A stretch of DNA of 64,000 nt from Microbacterium sp. MYb54 (GTDB lineage: Bacteria > Actinomycetota > Actinomycetes > Actinomycetales > Microbacteriaceae), in contig NZ_PCPA01000002.1 in the NCBI RefSeq assembly GCF_002979515.1, positions 1 through 64,000 on the forward strand, in the 5' to 3' direction. The position numbers and the translations under genes were made by a program. Shown piece by piece: positions 16,738-27,044 of this stretch. The notes under the pieces are model-generated. The model did not search any database. It was not told the DNA's origin and saw only the letters and a list, made by a program, of their open reading frames with translations. The stretch's first letter is position 1, and the number at the start of each line of letters is the position of its first letter.

Positions 16738-17721
16738 TCATCGCCGTGCCTTCGCCATCAGCTCGGCCCGCGGGTTCTCCGTCGGCTCGAGCTCCTGGAA
16801 CTTCTCCAGTGCCGCGCGTGCCGCCTCGTCGAGGTGCGTGGGCACCGCGACCTGGAGCTCGGCGAGCAGATCGCCTGTCCCCTTCGAGCTCACGACCCCT
16901 CTTCCCTTGACACGCAGCACGCGCCCGGAGGGAGTGCCGGGTGCGACGCGGAGCTTGACCACGTCGCCACCGAGAGTCGGGACCTCGATCGTCGCGCCGA
17001 GCGTCGCCTCGGTGAACGTCACCGGGACGACGACGCGCAGGTTGAGGCCGTCACGAGTGAACACCGGATGCGGACGCACGGCGATCTGCACCACGATGTC
17101 TCCGCTCTCCCCGCCATCAGGCGAGGGCCGGCCGCGGCCGCGCAGACGGATCTTCTGCCCGTCAGCGACACCGGCGGGGATCTTCACCTTGAACGGCTTG
17201 CCGTCTTCGCCCTGCAGAGAGATGGTCTCGCCCTGCACGGCCGTCGTGAAGTCGATCGTGGTGCGCGCCGTGACGTCCGATCCGCGCTGCGGGCCACCGA
17301 AGCCGCGATAGCCGCCGCTCGTCTGCCCGAAGCGACCGTTGCCGAAGCTCGCGCCCTGCCCCTGGTTGAACATCGCGAAGATGTCCTCGAAGTCCGCGGC
17401 CTGCCCTCGGCCCTGCTGGCCGTAGCGGCTGAACACGTCTTCGAAGCCACCGGCACCCTGACCACTCGCCGTGAAGCGAGCGCCCGACCCCATCGCGCGG
17501 ATCTCGTCGTACTCCTTGCGCTGCTCGGCGTCGGAGAGCACCGAGTAAGCCTCGCTGATCTCCTTGAACTTCGCCTCGGCCTTGGCATCACCCTGATTGG
17601 AGTCGGGGTGATACTTGCGCGCGAGCTTGCGATACGTCTTCTTCAGATCCGCATCGCCGACGTCTTTGGAGACCCCGAGGGTCTTGTAGAAGTCCTTATC
17701 GAACCAATCCTGGCTGGCCAT
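16738..17721 (-). CDS. dnaJ: DnaJ-type co-chaperone without zinc finger
   Basis: 327 residues. The J domain spans about 8-75, with HPD at 38-40, which stimulates DnaK's ATPase. A Gly/Phe-rich linker follows (GGFEDVFSRYGQQGRG; FGNGRFGQTSGGYRGFGG). The two C-terminal beta domains bind clients (PAGVADGQKIRLRGRGRP). None of the four CxxCxGxG repeats of type I DnaJ is present, so this is a type II (CbpA-like) J protein. It lies seven bases after grpE and before hspR, in the standard actinobacterial order. Confidence 0.93.
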   Translation of the reverse strand: MASQDWFDKDFYKTLGVSKDVGDADLKKTYRKLARKYHPDSNQGDAKAEAKFKEISEAYSVLSDAEQRKEYDEIRAMGSGARFTASGQGAGGFEDVFSRYGQQGRGQAADFEDIFAMFNQGQGASFGNGRFGQTSGGYRGFGGPQRGSDVTARTTIDFTTAVQGETISLQGEDGKPFKVKIPAGVADGQKIRLRGRGRPSPDGGESGDIVVQIAVRPHPVFTRDGLNLRVVVPVTFTEATLGATIEVPTLGGDVVKLRVAPGTPSGRVLRVKGRGVVSSKGTGDLLAELQVAVPTHLDEAARAALEKFQELEPTENPRAELMAKARR

Positions 17722-17728
17722 CGATCAC

Positions 17729-18352
17729 CTACCCTTCTGGGACAGCGACGACGACCTTCGCGGGACGCAGCTCGACATCACCGAGGCGGTAACCCACCTC
17801 GACGACCTCGAGGATCGTGGTCTTCTCGGCGCCGGGGGCCGGCTGCTGGAAGATGGCCTCGTGGCGCTGCGGGTCGAAGTCTTCGCCCTTCTCGCCGTAC
17901 GCGACCACTCCGAGACGCTCCACAGCGACCCGCACCTTGTCGGCGATCACGGCGAAGGGCGTGCCCTCCACGAGATCGCCATGCTGAGCAGCGCGGTCGA
18001 GGTCGTCGAGCACCGGGATGAGGCCCTTGGCGGCCTCGCCCCTCGCCCGCTCGATCTCGACCTGGCGCTGCTCTTCGGTGCGGCGTCGGTAGTTGGCATA
18101 TTCGGCCTGGAGGCGCTTGAGGTCGTTCAGCAGCGTGGACTCGAGGTCGGCGAGCACGGCGTCTTCGGCCGCGGCCTCACCGGTCTGCGTCGCTCCGAGG
18201 ATGTCGTCGACCGTGAGGTCGTCGTCCGAACCCTCGGATGCTGCAGCCTCAGTGGAATCCGGGTTACCGAAATCCGGCTGGGGGCCGGACGCGTTCGCGT
18301 CCGACCCCTCTTCCGGAACTCCGGCGTTGTCGTCGAAGTTCTTGTCCGTCAT
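17729..18352 (-). CDS. grpE: GrpE nucleotide-exchange factor
   Basis: 207 residues. An acidic disordered N-terminus (about 1-70) is followed by a long coiled coil (LNDLKRLQAEYANYRRRTEEQ) and a C-terminal beta wing (FDPQRHEAIFQQPAPGAEKTTILEVVEVGYRLGD). GrpE dimers release ADP from DnaK. It starts two bases after the dnaK stop, so the genes are translationally coupled. Confidence 0.95.
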   Translation of the reverse strand: MTDKNFDDNAGVPEEGSDANASGPQPDFGNPDSTEAAASEGSDDDLTVDDILGATQTGEAAAEDAVLADLESTLLNDLKRLQAEYANYRRRTEEQRQVEIERARGEAAKGLIPVLDDLDRAAQHGDLVEGTPFAVIADKVRVAVERLGVVAYGEKGEDFDPQRHEAIFQQPAPGAEKTTILEVVEVGYRLGDVELRPAKVVVAVPEG

Positions 18353-18354
18353 GA

Positions 18355-20326
<1,972 letters not shown>

Positions 20327-20331
20327 ATGAA

Positions 20332-20352
20332 CTTGATATGAACTGGCTCAAC
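20332..20352. promoter_or_regulatory. HAIR-like element 2 upstream of the dnaK -35
   Basis: CTTGATA-N7-GCTCAAC matches the HAIR consensus at 10 of 14 positions and lies just upstream of the -35 box, 53 bp centre to centre from element 1 (about five helical turns). Two sites on one face of the helix would allow co-operative binding. Confidence 0.6.
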
Positions 20353-20417
20353 TTTGTGATTCGGGGTTATCCACAGGGCGTCCGGCGGGCCGCATCGCCT
20401 GCCTAGGCTCGCCGAGC

Positions 20418-21065
20418 ATGACCCTTCGACGCACAACTCCCACCCCATCCCCGTCTCGCATCACTGCCGTCGCCGTCGTCCTCGGCGCGGTTCTCGCGGT
20501 GACGAACGGATGCTCCGCCCCGCCTGCACCCCGCGAGGCGAGAACCCCATCACCCGAGGCGACCTCACCTTCGGAAGCCACACCTGGCGTCTTGACCTTC
20601 GCCGACGGGGCCGGGCTGACGACGGATTCCGACATCAGCTGGGGCGACGGACTGTACGCCGACGACGGGTGGGCAGCCGTGCCCTCCGAACATCCCGGGC
20701 GCTGGTCGTACGTCAACGCGAGCGGAACGTGCACTGCGGCCTTCCGGGGCGGCGTGCTCGGCGAGGCCGGAGGAATGGACGATCGCGAGGCGACGGATGC
20801 CGTGCTCGAGCATCAGGCGGGTGCGGACTGGCTGGGCCCGGAGCTGCTCTCGGACGACATCTTCCTTCCCCACGAGCAGTCGGACCCCGCCGTGGCGCAG
20901 CGGCAGTTCAGCTACACCGTGAACGAGTACGGGTACTTCATGGCTGCGCGCGCCTTCGTGCAGGCCGACTACTCGGTCTGGGTGACCGTCACCTGCGAGG
21001 GAGAACCGGTCGGACCGGTCGCGCAGGAGGTGCTCTCGAAGAACGTCATCGCGATCGACGAGTGA
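20418..21065 (+). CDS. Putative lipoprotein, paralogue of the one at 24637-25296
   Basis: 215 residues of unknown function. A signal peptide with lipobox AVTNGCSA (Cys near 32) and a Pro/Ser/Glu-rich linker precede a compact domain. It shares an ordered set of motifs with the protein at 24637: LTFA-DG, WGDGL, D-GW, TCTA-F, MAARAF-Q and a final V-V-C. No known domain is recognised. There is no Shine-Dalgarno; TAGGCT (20404-20409) is eight bases before the ATG, so the mRNA is probably leaderless. Confidence 0.8.
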   Translation: MTLRRTTPTPSPSRITAVAVVLGAVLAVTNGCSAPPAPREARTPSPEATSPSEATPGVLTFADGAGLTTDSDISWGDGLYADDGWAAVPSEHPGRWSYVNASGTCTAAFRGGVLGEAGGMDDREATDAVLEHQAGADWLGPELLSDDIFLPHEQSDPAVAQRQFSYTVNEYGYFMAARAFVQADYSVWVTVTCEGEPVGPVAQEVLSKNVIAIDE

Positions 21066-21095
21066 CGTGCGGCGACCGCACTCGCAACCGCGTCG

Positions 21096-21155
21096 CTGCG
21101 GCTCAGAACGGCGTCGCCACTGCGACCCGCACGGCTTCACTGCGGCTCAGAACGG
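21096..21155. repeat. 44-bp-period direct repeat containing the HNH gene stop
   Basis: CTGCGGCTCAGAACGG occurs at 21096-21111 and again at 21140-21155. The second copy contains the stop (TCA 21147-21149) of the minus-strand HNH gene, so the first adds another TGA past the gene end. Confidence 0.75.
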
Positions 21156-22496
21156 TGGGGCCGCGTGGTCTTCGGTGAAGGTGACGGTGTTCTGGGGCGG
21201 CGGCCGGTCGATGTAGATCTTGCCCGTCGGGCTCGTCCAGGCGTAGACGCCACCACCCAGAGATTCGACCGCCCACGGCGAGTGATGCTTGAGCATGTGA
21301 TGGCGTCGGCACAGGTGTCCGAGGTTCGATTCGCTGGTGGCTCCCCCGAGAGCGGCATCGTGATGATGATCGACGTCGCAGTCGATGGACGCATACCCGC
21401 AGGTGGGGAATCGGCAGCGCTGATCTCTGGCGCTCAGATGCCGCTTCAGATCCGAACCAGGACGATAACGGTCGACCGCGAGAAGGGCACCGGTGATGGG
21501 GTGAGTGAGGATCCGGTCCCATCCGGACGCCGCACCGGCGAACCTGCGGGCGGTCGCGGGGTCGATCGGGGTCCGGCCATTCAGCTCGGCCGGCGTCGCG
21601 TCGTCTCCCATGAGCGTCGTGACGGGAACAGTGATCGACACTGATCCGCGAATCGCTGCGAGGAGCCCCTCTGAAGTGTCGTGTCCAGCCGGAGCACCGG
21701 TGAGGAGCAGATCGAGAGCGAGGTCGGCGCGCAGCTGCGCGATCGTGCGCTGATCGGAGGCATCGGCATCGGCGGCGGCGGCCGGGCCCGCATCGGGGAC
21801 CGTGCCAGCACCCGACTGCTCCTGCACGGATTGTCCGCCCGGCAGGAATTCGGGCTCCTGGACCGCCTTGGCGATCTGTGTCAGCCGCTCGAAGGCACCG
21901 TGGACGAGTGCCGACGGACCGAGCAGTCCGAGCTGCGTCATTCCGTCACCGACGTCTTTCACCCATACGGATCTCTTCTCCCGTGCGTCGAGGTGCCGCT
22001 CGTGGATCGACCGCGCCTGGAACCGCTCGGCCACGCGCCGAGCCATCCGGCCGACGCGGGCCGGGGACTCGGTCTCGGCGAAAGCGATCATCTGCGTCGC
22101 GTAGGCATCTCGGCTCACCGCATCTTCGAGGTGCTCACCCGCCTCGCAGACGACTCGGGCGTGAGCAGCGCTGATACGACCGGCACCCTGCGCTTCCCAG
22201 ACCAGCGGGAAACGCTCCACGACCCACGCCGCATCCGCCATCCGGCGCTGCACCGTCCGGTCGCTCACGCGCAGCGCGGCGGCGAACTCCGCGGCCACGG
22301 TGCGCGCCGACATCTCGCCGTGGTCGGGATGCTCCGCCTGCTCGGCGACCTCGAGCGCGAGCCGCGACCCCACAGCCAGGATGCCGTCGCGCGCGGCCTG
22401 GAGGCTGCTGATCGAGCGTTCGACCCCGACGAGCATCTCGACGAGCGCGCCGAGCGCCCCCACCTGCTCGAGAGTCGCATCTGCCAGTGCCGTCAT
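21147..22496 (-). CDS. HNH endonuclease signature protein with DUF222 (13E12-type)
   Basis: 449 residues. The N-terminal two thirds is the helical DUF222/13E12 region common in actinobacterial multicopy families (MADAAWVVERFPLVWEAQGAGR-like stretch; RVVCEAGEHLEDAVS). The C-terminus is an HNH fold: CRFPTCGYASIDCDVDHHHD, then NLGHLCRRHHMLKHHS, giving Cys and His zinc/metal ligands. The cellular role is not established; such genes are repeated in many genomes and may behave like mobile or defence nucleases. ATG at 22496 is chosen for domain fit; 22529 is possible. Confidence 0.85.
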   Translation of the reverse strand: MTALADATLEQVGALGALVEMLVGVERSISSLQAARDGILAVGSRLALEVAEQAEHPDHGEMSARTVAAEFAAALRVSDRTVQRRMADAAWVVERFPLVWEAQGAGRISAAHARVVCEAGEHLEDAVSRDAYATQMIAFAETESPARVGRMARRVAERFQARSIHERHLDAREKRSVWVKDVGDGMTQLGLLGPSALVHGAFERLTQIAKAVQEPEFLPGGQSVQEQSGAGTVPDAGPAAAADADASDQRTIAQLRADLALDLLLTGAPAGHDTSEGLLAAIRGSVSITVPVTTLMGDDATPAELNGRTPIDPATARRFAGAASGWDRILTHPITGALLAVDRYRPGSDLKRHLSARDQRCRFPTCGYASIDCDVDHHHDAALGGATSESNLGHLCRRHHMLKHHSPWAVESLGGGVYAWTSPTGKIYIDRPPPQNTVTFTEDHAAPPF

Positions 22497-22637
22497 ACCT
22501 TCAGTGAACCAGGGGCCACCGACATTCAAAGGCCCAGATCAAGCGCCAAAAACGATATACCGGAACTCTATTAGGAAGCATGCAGGAAGCCGCTCTTCGC
22601 CATACGTCGCACGCCCGCCCCACCGCGATACTTGACT

Positions 22638-22652
22638 CTGACACAGTGGCAG
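22638..22652. promoter_or_regulatory. Putative MerR-type operator
   Basis: CTGACACAGTGGCAG pairs at six of seven positions and follows TTGACT (22632-22637), a -35-like box, 17 bases before the MerR gene. MerR proteins bind dyads between -35 and -10, so this could be its own operator. Confidence 0.4.
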
Positions 22653-22668
22653 ACGGGAGAACTGAGAC

Positions 22669-23469
22669 ATGTTGTCCATCGGAGCGTTCGCGCAGATCGG
22701 CCAGGTGACCCACCGGATGCTTCGGCATTGGGACACCGCGGGTCTGCTCGTACCCGCCCACGTGGACCAGTTCAGCGGCTACCGCTCCTACGACCCCTCA
22801 CAGCTGGAGCGACTGCATCGGATCGTCGCCCTGCGCCAGCTGGGGTTCGGGCTCGACGACATCTCGGCGATCCTCGACCGCGGAGTCGATGCCGAGCGCA
22901 TCGCCTCGCTGTTGCGGATCCGCCGCGCAGAGGTCGAGCAGGAGCACCGGATCGCCGCAGCGAGACTCGTCGACGTGGAGAGGCGGCTCCACCTCATCGA
23001 GAAAGAGAAGCACATGTCCCAGATCGAGATCATCGAGAAGCCCCTCCCCGCCGTCCGCCTCGCCGCCATCCGCCTGGTCGTGGCCGACCAGCCGGCGGTC
23101 GCGGGCGTCGTCGGCCCCGCATTCGACGCCGTGGCGGAGATCATCGGCGACACGCACTCACTGACCACCCCGATCGCCGAGTACGAGACGCTCGACGACG
23201 GCCTGCAGATCATCGTCGGCTACGCATACGCCGGGCCGGCGCGTGAAGGGTTCGAGATCGTCGAGCTCCCTGCCGTCGAGGATGCCGTGTGCGGCATCCA
23301 TCTGGGTTCGATGGCACACATCTCCGAGAGCTGGCAGGCGATCCACGCGGAGGTCTTCGCCCGCGGCCTGGTGCACGACGGCCCTTGCCGAGAGCTCTAC
23401 GTGCGCGCCGTTGCCGAGGACCAGTCCGATTGGGTCACCGAACTGCAGCAGCCCGTAACCCGCGTGTGA
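22669..23469 (+). CDS. MerR-family regulator with GyrI-like effector domain (BmrR type)
   Basis: 266 residues. Residues 1-70 form the MerR winged helix (LSIGAFAQIGQVTHRMLRHWDTAGLL; GYRSYDPSQLERLHRIV). A long dimerisation helix (about 75-115) is followed by a GyrI-like ligand-binding domain (IIEKPLPAVRLAAIRLVV to YVRAVAEDQSDWVTELQQPV). The family usually senses bulky cationic drugs and activates an efflux gene, but no pump follows directly; the next gene is a thioredoxin-reductase-like flavoprotein. ATG at 22669 follows a GGGAGAA-type site. Confidence 0.9.
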   Translation: MLSIGAFAQIGQVTHRMLRHWDTAGLLVPAHVDQFSGYRSYDPSQLERLHRIVALRQLGFGLDDISAILDRGVDAERIASLLRIRRAEVEQEHRIAAARLVDVERRLHLIEKEKHMSQIEIIEKPLPAVRLAAIRLVVADQPAVAGVVGPAFDAVAEIIGDTHSLTTPIAEYETLDDGLQIIVGYAYAGPAREGFEIVELPAVEDAVCGIHLGSMAHISESWQAIHAEVFARGLVHDGPCRELYVRAVAEDQSDWVTELQQPVTRV

Positions 23470-23543
23470 GGGGATCAGACCCGTGTCGTAGCCGTCATCG
23501 CCGCGACGCGGGTCGCGATCCCTCGAACAGTGGCAGGATGAGA

Positions 23544-23559
23544 GTAAGGCGAGCCTTAC
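23544..23559. promoter_or_regulatory. Iron-box-like palindrome upstream of the flavoprotein gene
   Basis: GTAAGGC-GA-GCCTTAC is a perfect palindrome 67 bp before the ATG at 23626. The AGGC/GCCT core resembles DtxR/IdeR operators, suggesting but not proving iron-dependent control. Confidence 0.4.
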
Positions 23560-23625
23560 CGGCCGCCCGGCGGTGTCGCCTCGGCAGACGCCGCGGCATG
23601 GATCCGCCCCTTTCTCGGAAGGACC

Positions 23626-24582
23626 ATGCGGATGACATCGCCGGCGACAGGCCTGAGTGAGCGTGCGGACTACGACGTGCTCATCGTGGGCGGAGGGCCC
23701 GCAGGCCTCTCGGCAGCTCTCAACCTCGGCCGTGCACTCGCGCGGGTGCTCGTGATCGATGCCGATCGTCCGCGCAATGCGGCCACGCTGCGGTCGCACG
23801 GGTTCCTGACCCGCGACGGCATCCCGCCTCAGGAGCTGCGCCGCCTCGCCAGGGAAGAGCTGGCGGCCTACCCGAACGTCGAGGTGCGCTCACGCACCCG
23901 GGTCACCGCAGTGCGTGCGAGCGGCGACGGGTTCGCAGCGGACATCGGGCGACGGGAGGCGGAGACGACAGTGACCGCACGGGCGGTGCTGTTGGCGACC
24001 GGGCTGCGCGAGACGCTCCCCGATGTCCCGAACCTGCGCGGCTACTACGGCATGAGCGTGTTCAGCTGCGCCGCCTGCGACGCCTGGGAGCTGCAGGGCC
24101 GCAACCTCGCGCTCATCGGAGAGACCACGGACCTCGCCGATCGCGCACGGCTCATCGGACGCTGGACCGAGAGCCTCACGGTGTTCACCCACGGTGCCGA
24201 CGTCGTGACCGCCACCGAGGAGGCGGAGCTCGCCGCCGCCGGGATCGCAGTGCGCCGACATCCGATCGTCGAGCTCATGGGCGACCGCGGCCGCATCGAG
24301 GCCATCCGTCTCGCCGACGACACGACGGTCGCCGTCGACGGCGGGTTCGTGCGCCCGGAATGGGAGAGCACGCTGTCGTTCCTCGACGGAATCGCCCCCA
24401 CCCTGGACGATGCCGGGCACCTGCGCACCGACCGCTCAGGTCGCACCGACGTCCCCGGGCTCTATGCCGCTGGCGATGCGGCGGCTCCCGGTCCACAGCA
24501 GCTCATCGTCGCCGCGGGAGCCGGTGCGCGCGTCGCGGCGGTCATCGTGCACGACTCGATCGGCATCGCCACCGCGCACTGA
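23626..24582 (+). CDS. NAD(P)/FAD-dependent oxidoreductase, thioredoxin-reductase-like
   Basis: 318 residues. An FAD-binding Rossmann motif VLIVGGGPAGLSAALNLG (about 19-36) opens the protein. SCAACDAWELQG near 145-156 has the CxxC spacing of thioredoxin reductase's redox pair. The C-terminal GLYAAGDAAAPGPQQLIVAAGAG holds the FAD-binding Asp. A normal second GxGxxG for NADPH is not seen: the stretch reads LALIGETTDLADRA, so cofactor use may differ from true TrxR. An iron-box-like palindrome upstream hints at control by iron or redox state. Start 23626 or 23632; both follow GGAAGGA. Confidence 0.88.
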   Translation: MRMTSPATGLSERADYDVLIVGGGPAGLSAALNLGRALARVLVIDADRPRNAATLRSHGFLTRDGIPPQELRRLAREELAAYPNVEVRSRTRVTAVRASGDGFAADIGRREAETTVTARAVLLATGLRETLPDVPNLRGYYGMSVFSCAACDAWELQGRNLALIGETTDLADRARLIGRWTESLTVFTHGADVVTATEEAELAAAGIAVRRHPIVELMGDRGRIEAIRLADDTTVAVDGGFVRPEWESTLSFLDGIAPTLDDAGHLRTDRSGRTDVPGLYAAGDAAAPGPQQLIVAAGAGARVAAVIVHDSIGIATAH

Positions 24583-24636
24583 GCCGCAGGCAAGGAGGGA
24601 TCGAAGCGACGACGGGCCGGGGCTAGGCTGACCGGC

Positions 24637-25296
24637 ATGACGCGCACCTCCTCGATTCCCCTGCGCCTGGCGAGTGCCGCGATCGCCACCCTGGCCGTGT
24701 TGTCGCTGAGCGGATGCCTGTATGCGCAGATCCCCGCTGGCTCGCCCTCCGGCACCCCTTCCACGAACGCGGAGACCGACGCGCCGATCGACGAGTCGCC
24801 CGGTTCGACCCTGACCTTCGCAGAAGGGCTCGATCTCGCGAGCGACACCTACATCGAATGGGGCGACGGGCTCGTGGTCGATGAAGGATGGAAGATGGTC
24901 GCGCCGGACGACGGCAACGGCGGATGGACGTACGGCACGGTCGACGACACCTGCACTGCGCGGTTCTGGCAGGGGCACACGACCGACGTGCCCGTGGTCG
25001 CAGGCGACGACAGCGCATCATCCGACGCGATCCTCGGCGTACTGCTGCAGATCCCGACCGAAGAGGTCACACCTCTCGCGACCACGGGCGAGTTCAGCTA
25101 CCTCGCAGGCGGCAACGGCGGTGTCGAGACGCGGCAGGTCGTCGGTGTGGACGGCAGCCGCACGTGGCTCATGGCTGCGCGCGCGTTCACGCAGACCGGG
25201 GTCGGCCTGTATGTGGTCGTGGACTGCACCGCCGCTGATGCGGAGGCGACGATGGCCGCGATCAACGAGGAGAACGCAGTCGTCGTCACACCCTGA
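24637..25296 (+). CDS. Putative lipoprotein, paralogue of the one at 20418-21065
   Basis: 219 residues. The signal peptide ends in the lipobox VLSLSGCLY (Cys near 27). The mature domain keeps the same order of motifs as its paralogue (LTFAEGLDL, WGDGL, DEGW, TCTARF, MAARAFTQ, VVVDC), so the two derive from one ancestor. Function unknown; a cell-surface role is inferred from lipidation. TAGGCT (24624-24629) lies seven bases before the ATG with no Shine-Dalgarno, the same leaderless arrangement as the paralogue. Confidence 0.8.
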   Translation: MTRTSSIPLRLASAAIATLAVLSLSGCLYAQIPAGSPSGTPSTNAETDAPIDESPGSTLTFAEGLDLASDTYIEWGDGLVVDEGWKMVAPDDGNGGWTYGTVDDTCTARFWQGHTTDVPVVAGDDSASSDAILGVLLQIPTEEVTPLATTGEFSYLAGGNGGVETRQVVGVDGSRTWLMAARAFTQTGVGLYVVVDCTAADAEATMAAINEENAVVVTP

Positions 25297-25332
25297 CATC
25301 GAGCCCTGACGTCACACGCTGATGTCGCGCGC
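25294..25332. repeat. Degenerate 13-bp repeats starting at a stop codon
   Basis: Three units beginning TGACATC, TGACGTC and TGATGTC at 25294, 25307 and 25320. The first TGA is the stop of the lipoprotein gene. Units agree at only about 8-9 of 13 positions, so this is an old or weak example of the pattern. Confidence 0.5.
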
Positions 25333-25336
25333 AGGC

Positions 25337-25798
25337 TCACTTGCCGCCGGGAGGACCCACCAGCAGCAGGATGACGTACAGCGCGACGATGCCGACCGCC
25401 AGCAGTGCGGCGAGAACCCACGGGCGGCGCAGGAACCAGCGCATCAGGCGGTCGTACCAGCGGCGATCCCGCGGGTCGTCTGTGGCGTCGAGGCGCCAGT
25501 CGCCTTCGAGCCGACCGGTGCGATGCAGCCAGATCTCGGTGGGGATCGTGGCGTAGGGGATGACGGCGCTGGCGACGGCGAGAACACCGACACCGAGGTG
25601 CCAGCGCTGGTTCAGCGCGACCAGGATCGCGGTCGCCGCATAGGACAGGAAGACGAACCCATGGATGCCGCCGCCCACGGTCACCACGACCCCCGGGGCG
25701 CCGACGGCGCGGGCAATGATCGCGGCGATCAGGATCGTCCAGGTGATCGCCTCCGCGATCGCGAGAACTCGGAACAGACGGTCGGGGGTGCGGAACAC
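25337..25798 (-). CDS. DUF3817-type integral membrane protein
   Basis: 153 residues with four hydrophobic helices. FRTPDRLFRVLAIAEAITW followed by GGGIHGFVFLSYAATAI is the DUF3817 pattern (small actinobacterial membrane proteins of unknown function). GTG at 25798 follows GAGGAG with four bases between and is chosen over an upstream in-frame ATG without a ribosome site. The C-terminal helix ALLAVGIVALYVILLLVGP completes the protein. Confidence 0.75.
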   Translation of the reverse strand: MFRTPDRLFRVLAIAEAITWTILIAAIIARAVGAPGVVVTVGGGIHGFVFLSYAATAILVALNQRWHLGVGVLAVASAVIPYATIPTEIWLHRTGRLEGDWRLDATDDPRDRRWYDRLMRWFLRRPWVLAALLAVGIVALYVILLLVGPPGGK

Positions 25799-25951
25799 GG
25801 TACTCCTCGGGTGGGGTCCTTCCACCGTATCCGGCGGTCACCCCCGTCGAATCAACCTAATGATTGAGTCCGCAAGGACGATACGAACCCTTTCATGAGT
25901 CGAAGAGTCCGACTGCGGAATAGCAGACCGCGCTGCGACGTTGCCGAAGGC

Positions 25952-26884
25952 ATGGTGACAGTGGATACGGTGACGGTGGATGCTGACGCGCTCTCGAACG
26001 TGCTCGGCGCCGTCGACCTCCGCGTCGGCATCGGTCGGCGCACCTCTCTCGCGGCCGGTGCGATGCTTCCGGTTCCCGCCGGCGCGATCACCCTCGTCTA
26101 CGTCGTCGAGGGTGGCGTGCAGGGGCACCCGCCGCTCGGTGAGGGCTGCCGCCTCGACGTCGAGACGGGCTCGCGGAGTGTCGCCCTCGCCCCCAAGGCC
26201 CGCCGCGACCTGCTCGTCGCGGGCGACGCGTTCCTGACGCTCGGCCGTTCGGCGTTCATCCTCGAGGCTAAGGACGACACGAGCCTCATGGTCGCCGACA
26301 TCGAGCTCGCCGATGCGACGTCACCGCTGCCCGCACTGCTGCCGCCCTTCCTCACCGTCACCGGATTCGACGCCGTGGAGCCGGCCGCGGCGGCACTCGC
26401 GCTGAACATGGGTGCGATCGATCACACGGTGATGCCCGCACGCCAGGGCGACCCGATCATCTGCCGCATGATGGCGACGACCGTGCTGCTCTCGGTCATC
26501 CGCGCCTGGGCGGCGAACGGCTGCGCCCCCACAGGTTGGCCTTCGCTGTCGAACGACCCGTTCCTCGACCGCGTCGTCGACGCCATCCACGAGGAGCCGG
26601 GCCGGGACTGGACGGTCGAGCGCCTCGCAGCCATCGGCGCCATGTCACGGTCGACCTTCGCCGAGAGGTTCCGCAGCGTCGTCGGCCGCTCCCCCGCCGA
26701 CTACGTCACCGAGGTGCGCGTGGATGCAGCGAAGCGGATGCTCGACGCCGGAAGTAGCGTGTCGGCGGTCTCCCGCGAGCTGGGCTACGCCTCGGACGAG
26801 GGATTCAGCCGTGCCTTCCGCCGTCGCACCGGCCTGACGCCCAGCTCCTGGCGCATGGCCAACCGCATCCCGATCCCGGCCTGA
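25952..26884 (+). CDS. AraC-family transcriptional regulator with cupin-like sensor
   Basis: About 310 residues. The N-terminal half is a beta-rich cupin of the AraC_binding_2 type (ALSNVLGAVDLRVGIGRR; YVVEGGVQGHPPLG). The C-terminal half has both AraC helix-turn-helices (WTVERLAAIGAMSRSTFAER; VSAVSRELGYASDEGFSRAF, then RRTGLTPSSWR). Convergent with an MFS gene whose upstream region carries two direct repeats 21 bp apart, so it probably activates that pump. The start is uncertain: ATG 25952 is close to a GAAGG; an earlier ATG at 25895 has no ribosome site. Confidence 0.88.
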   Translation: MVTVDTVTVDADALSNVLGAVDLRVGIGRRTSLAAGAMLPVPAGAITLVYVVEGGVQGHPPLGEGCRLDVETGSRSVALAPKARRDLLVAGDAFLTLGRSAFILEAKDDTSLMVADIELADATSPLPALLPPFLTVTGFDAVEPAAAALALNMGAIDHTVMPARQGDPIICRMMATTVLLSVIRAWAANGCAPTGWPSLSNDPFLDRVVDAIHEEPGRDWTVERLAAIGAMSRSTFAERFRSVVGRSPADYVTEVRVDAAKRMLDAGSSVSAVSRELGYASDEGFSRAFRRRTGLTPSSWRMANRIPIPA

Positions 26885-26924
26885 CAAGCCTCGGCCTGAG
26901 GATCCCGAGCCCGAGGATCCCGGT
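26880..26924. repeat. Degenerate 15-bp repeats at the AraC gene stop
   Basis: Three units GCCTGACAAGCCTCG, GCCTGAGGATCCCGA and GCCCGAGGATCCCGG. The first TGA is the stop of the AraC-family gene. The second and third units are nearly identical; the first is diverged. Confidence 0.6.
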
Positions 26925-26937
26925 CGTCGGTTCGGCG

Positions 26938-27014
26938 CAACTTCGGAGATCCGATGCGACCTACCGGCTCCGCCCGGCTCGGGATCGGCGTGTCGCTCGC
27001 GATCTCCGAAGTTG
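26938..27014. terminator. Inverted repeat between converging AraC and MFS genes
   Basis: Perfect 14-bp arms CAACTTCGGAGATC (26938-26951) and GATCTCCGAAGTTG (27001-27014) enclose 49 bp. It sits between two gene ends, so it may act as a bidirectional terminator, though the loop is long. A further short hairpin (GGGTCT/AGACCC, about 27030-27050) lies at the MFS stop. Confidence 0.55.
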
Positions 27015-27044
27015 TGCGGGGCACGGGGCCTGTGGGTCTGTGCG

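Noticed and set aside
16738..17721. A type I DnaJ with a missing zinc finger through deletion
   Set aside because: The protein is continuous and full length for a type II (CbpA-like) J protein, so nothing appears deleted.
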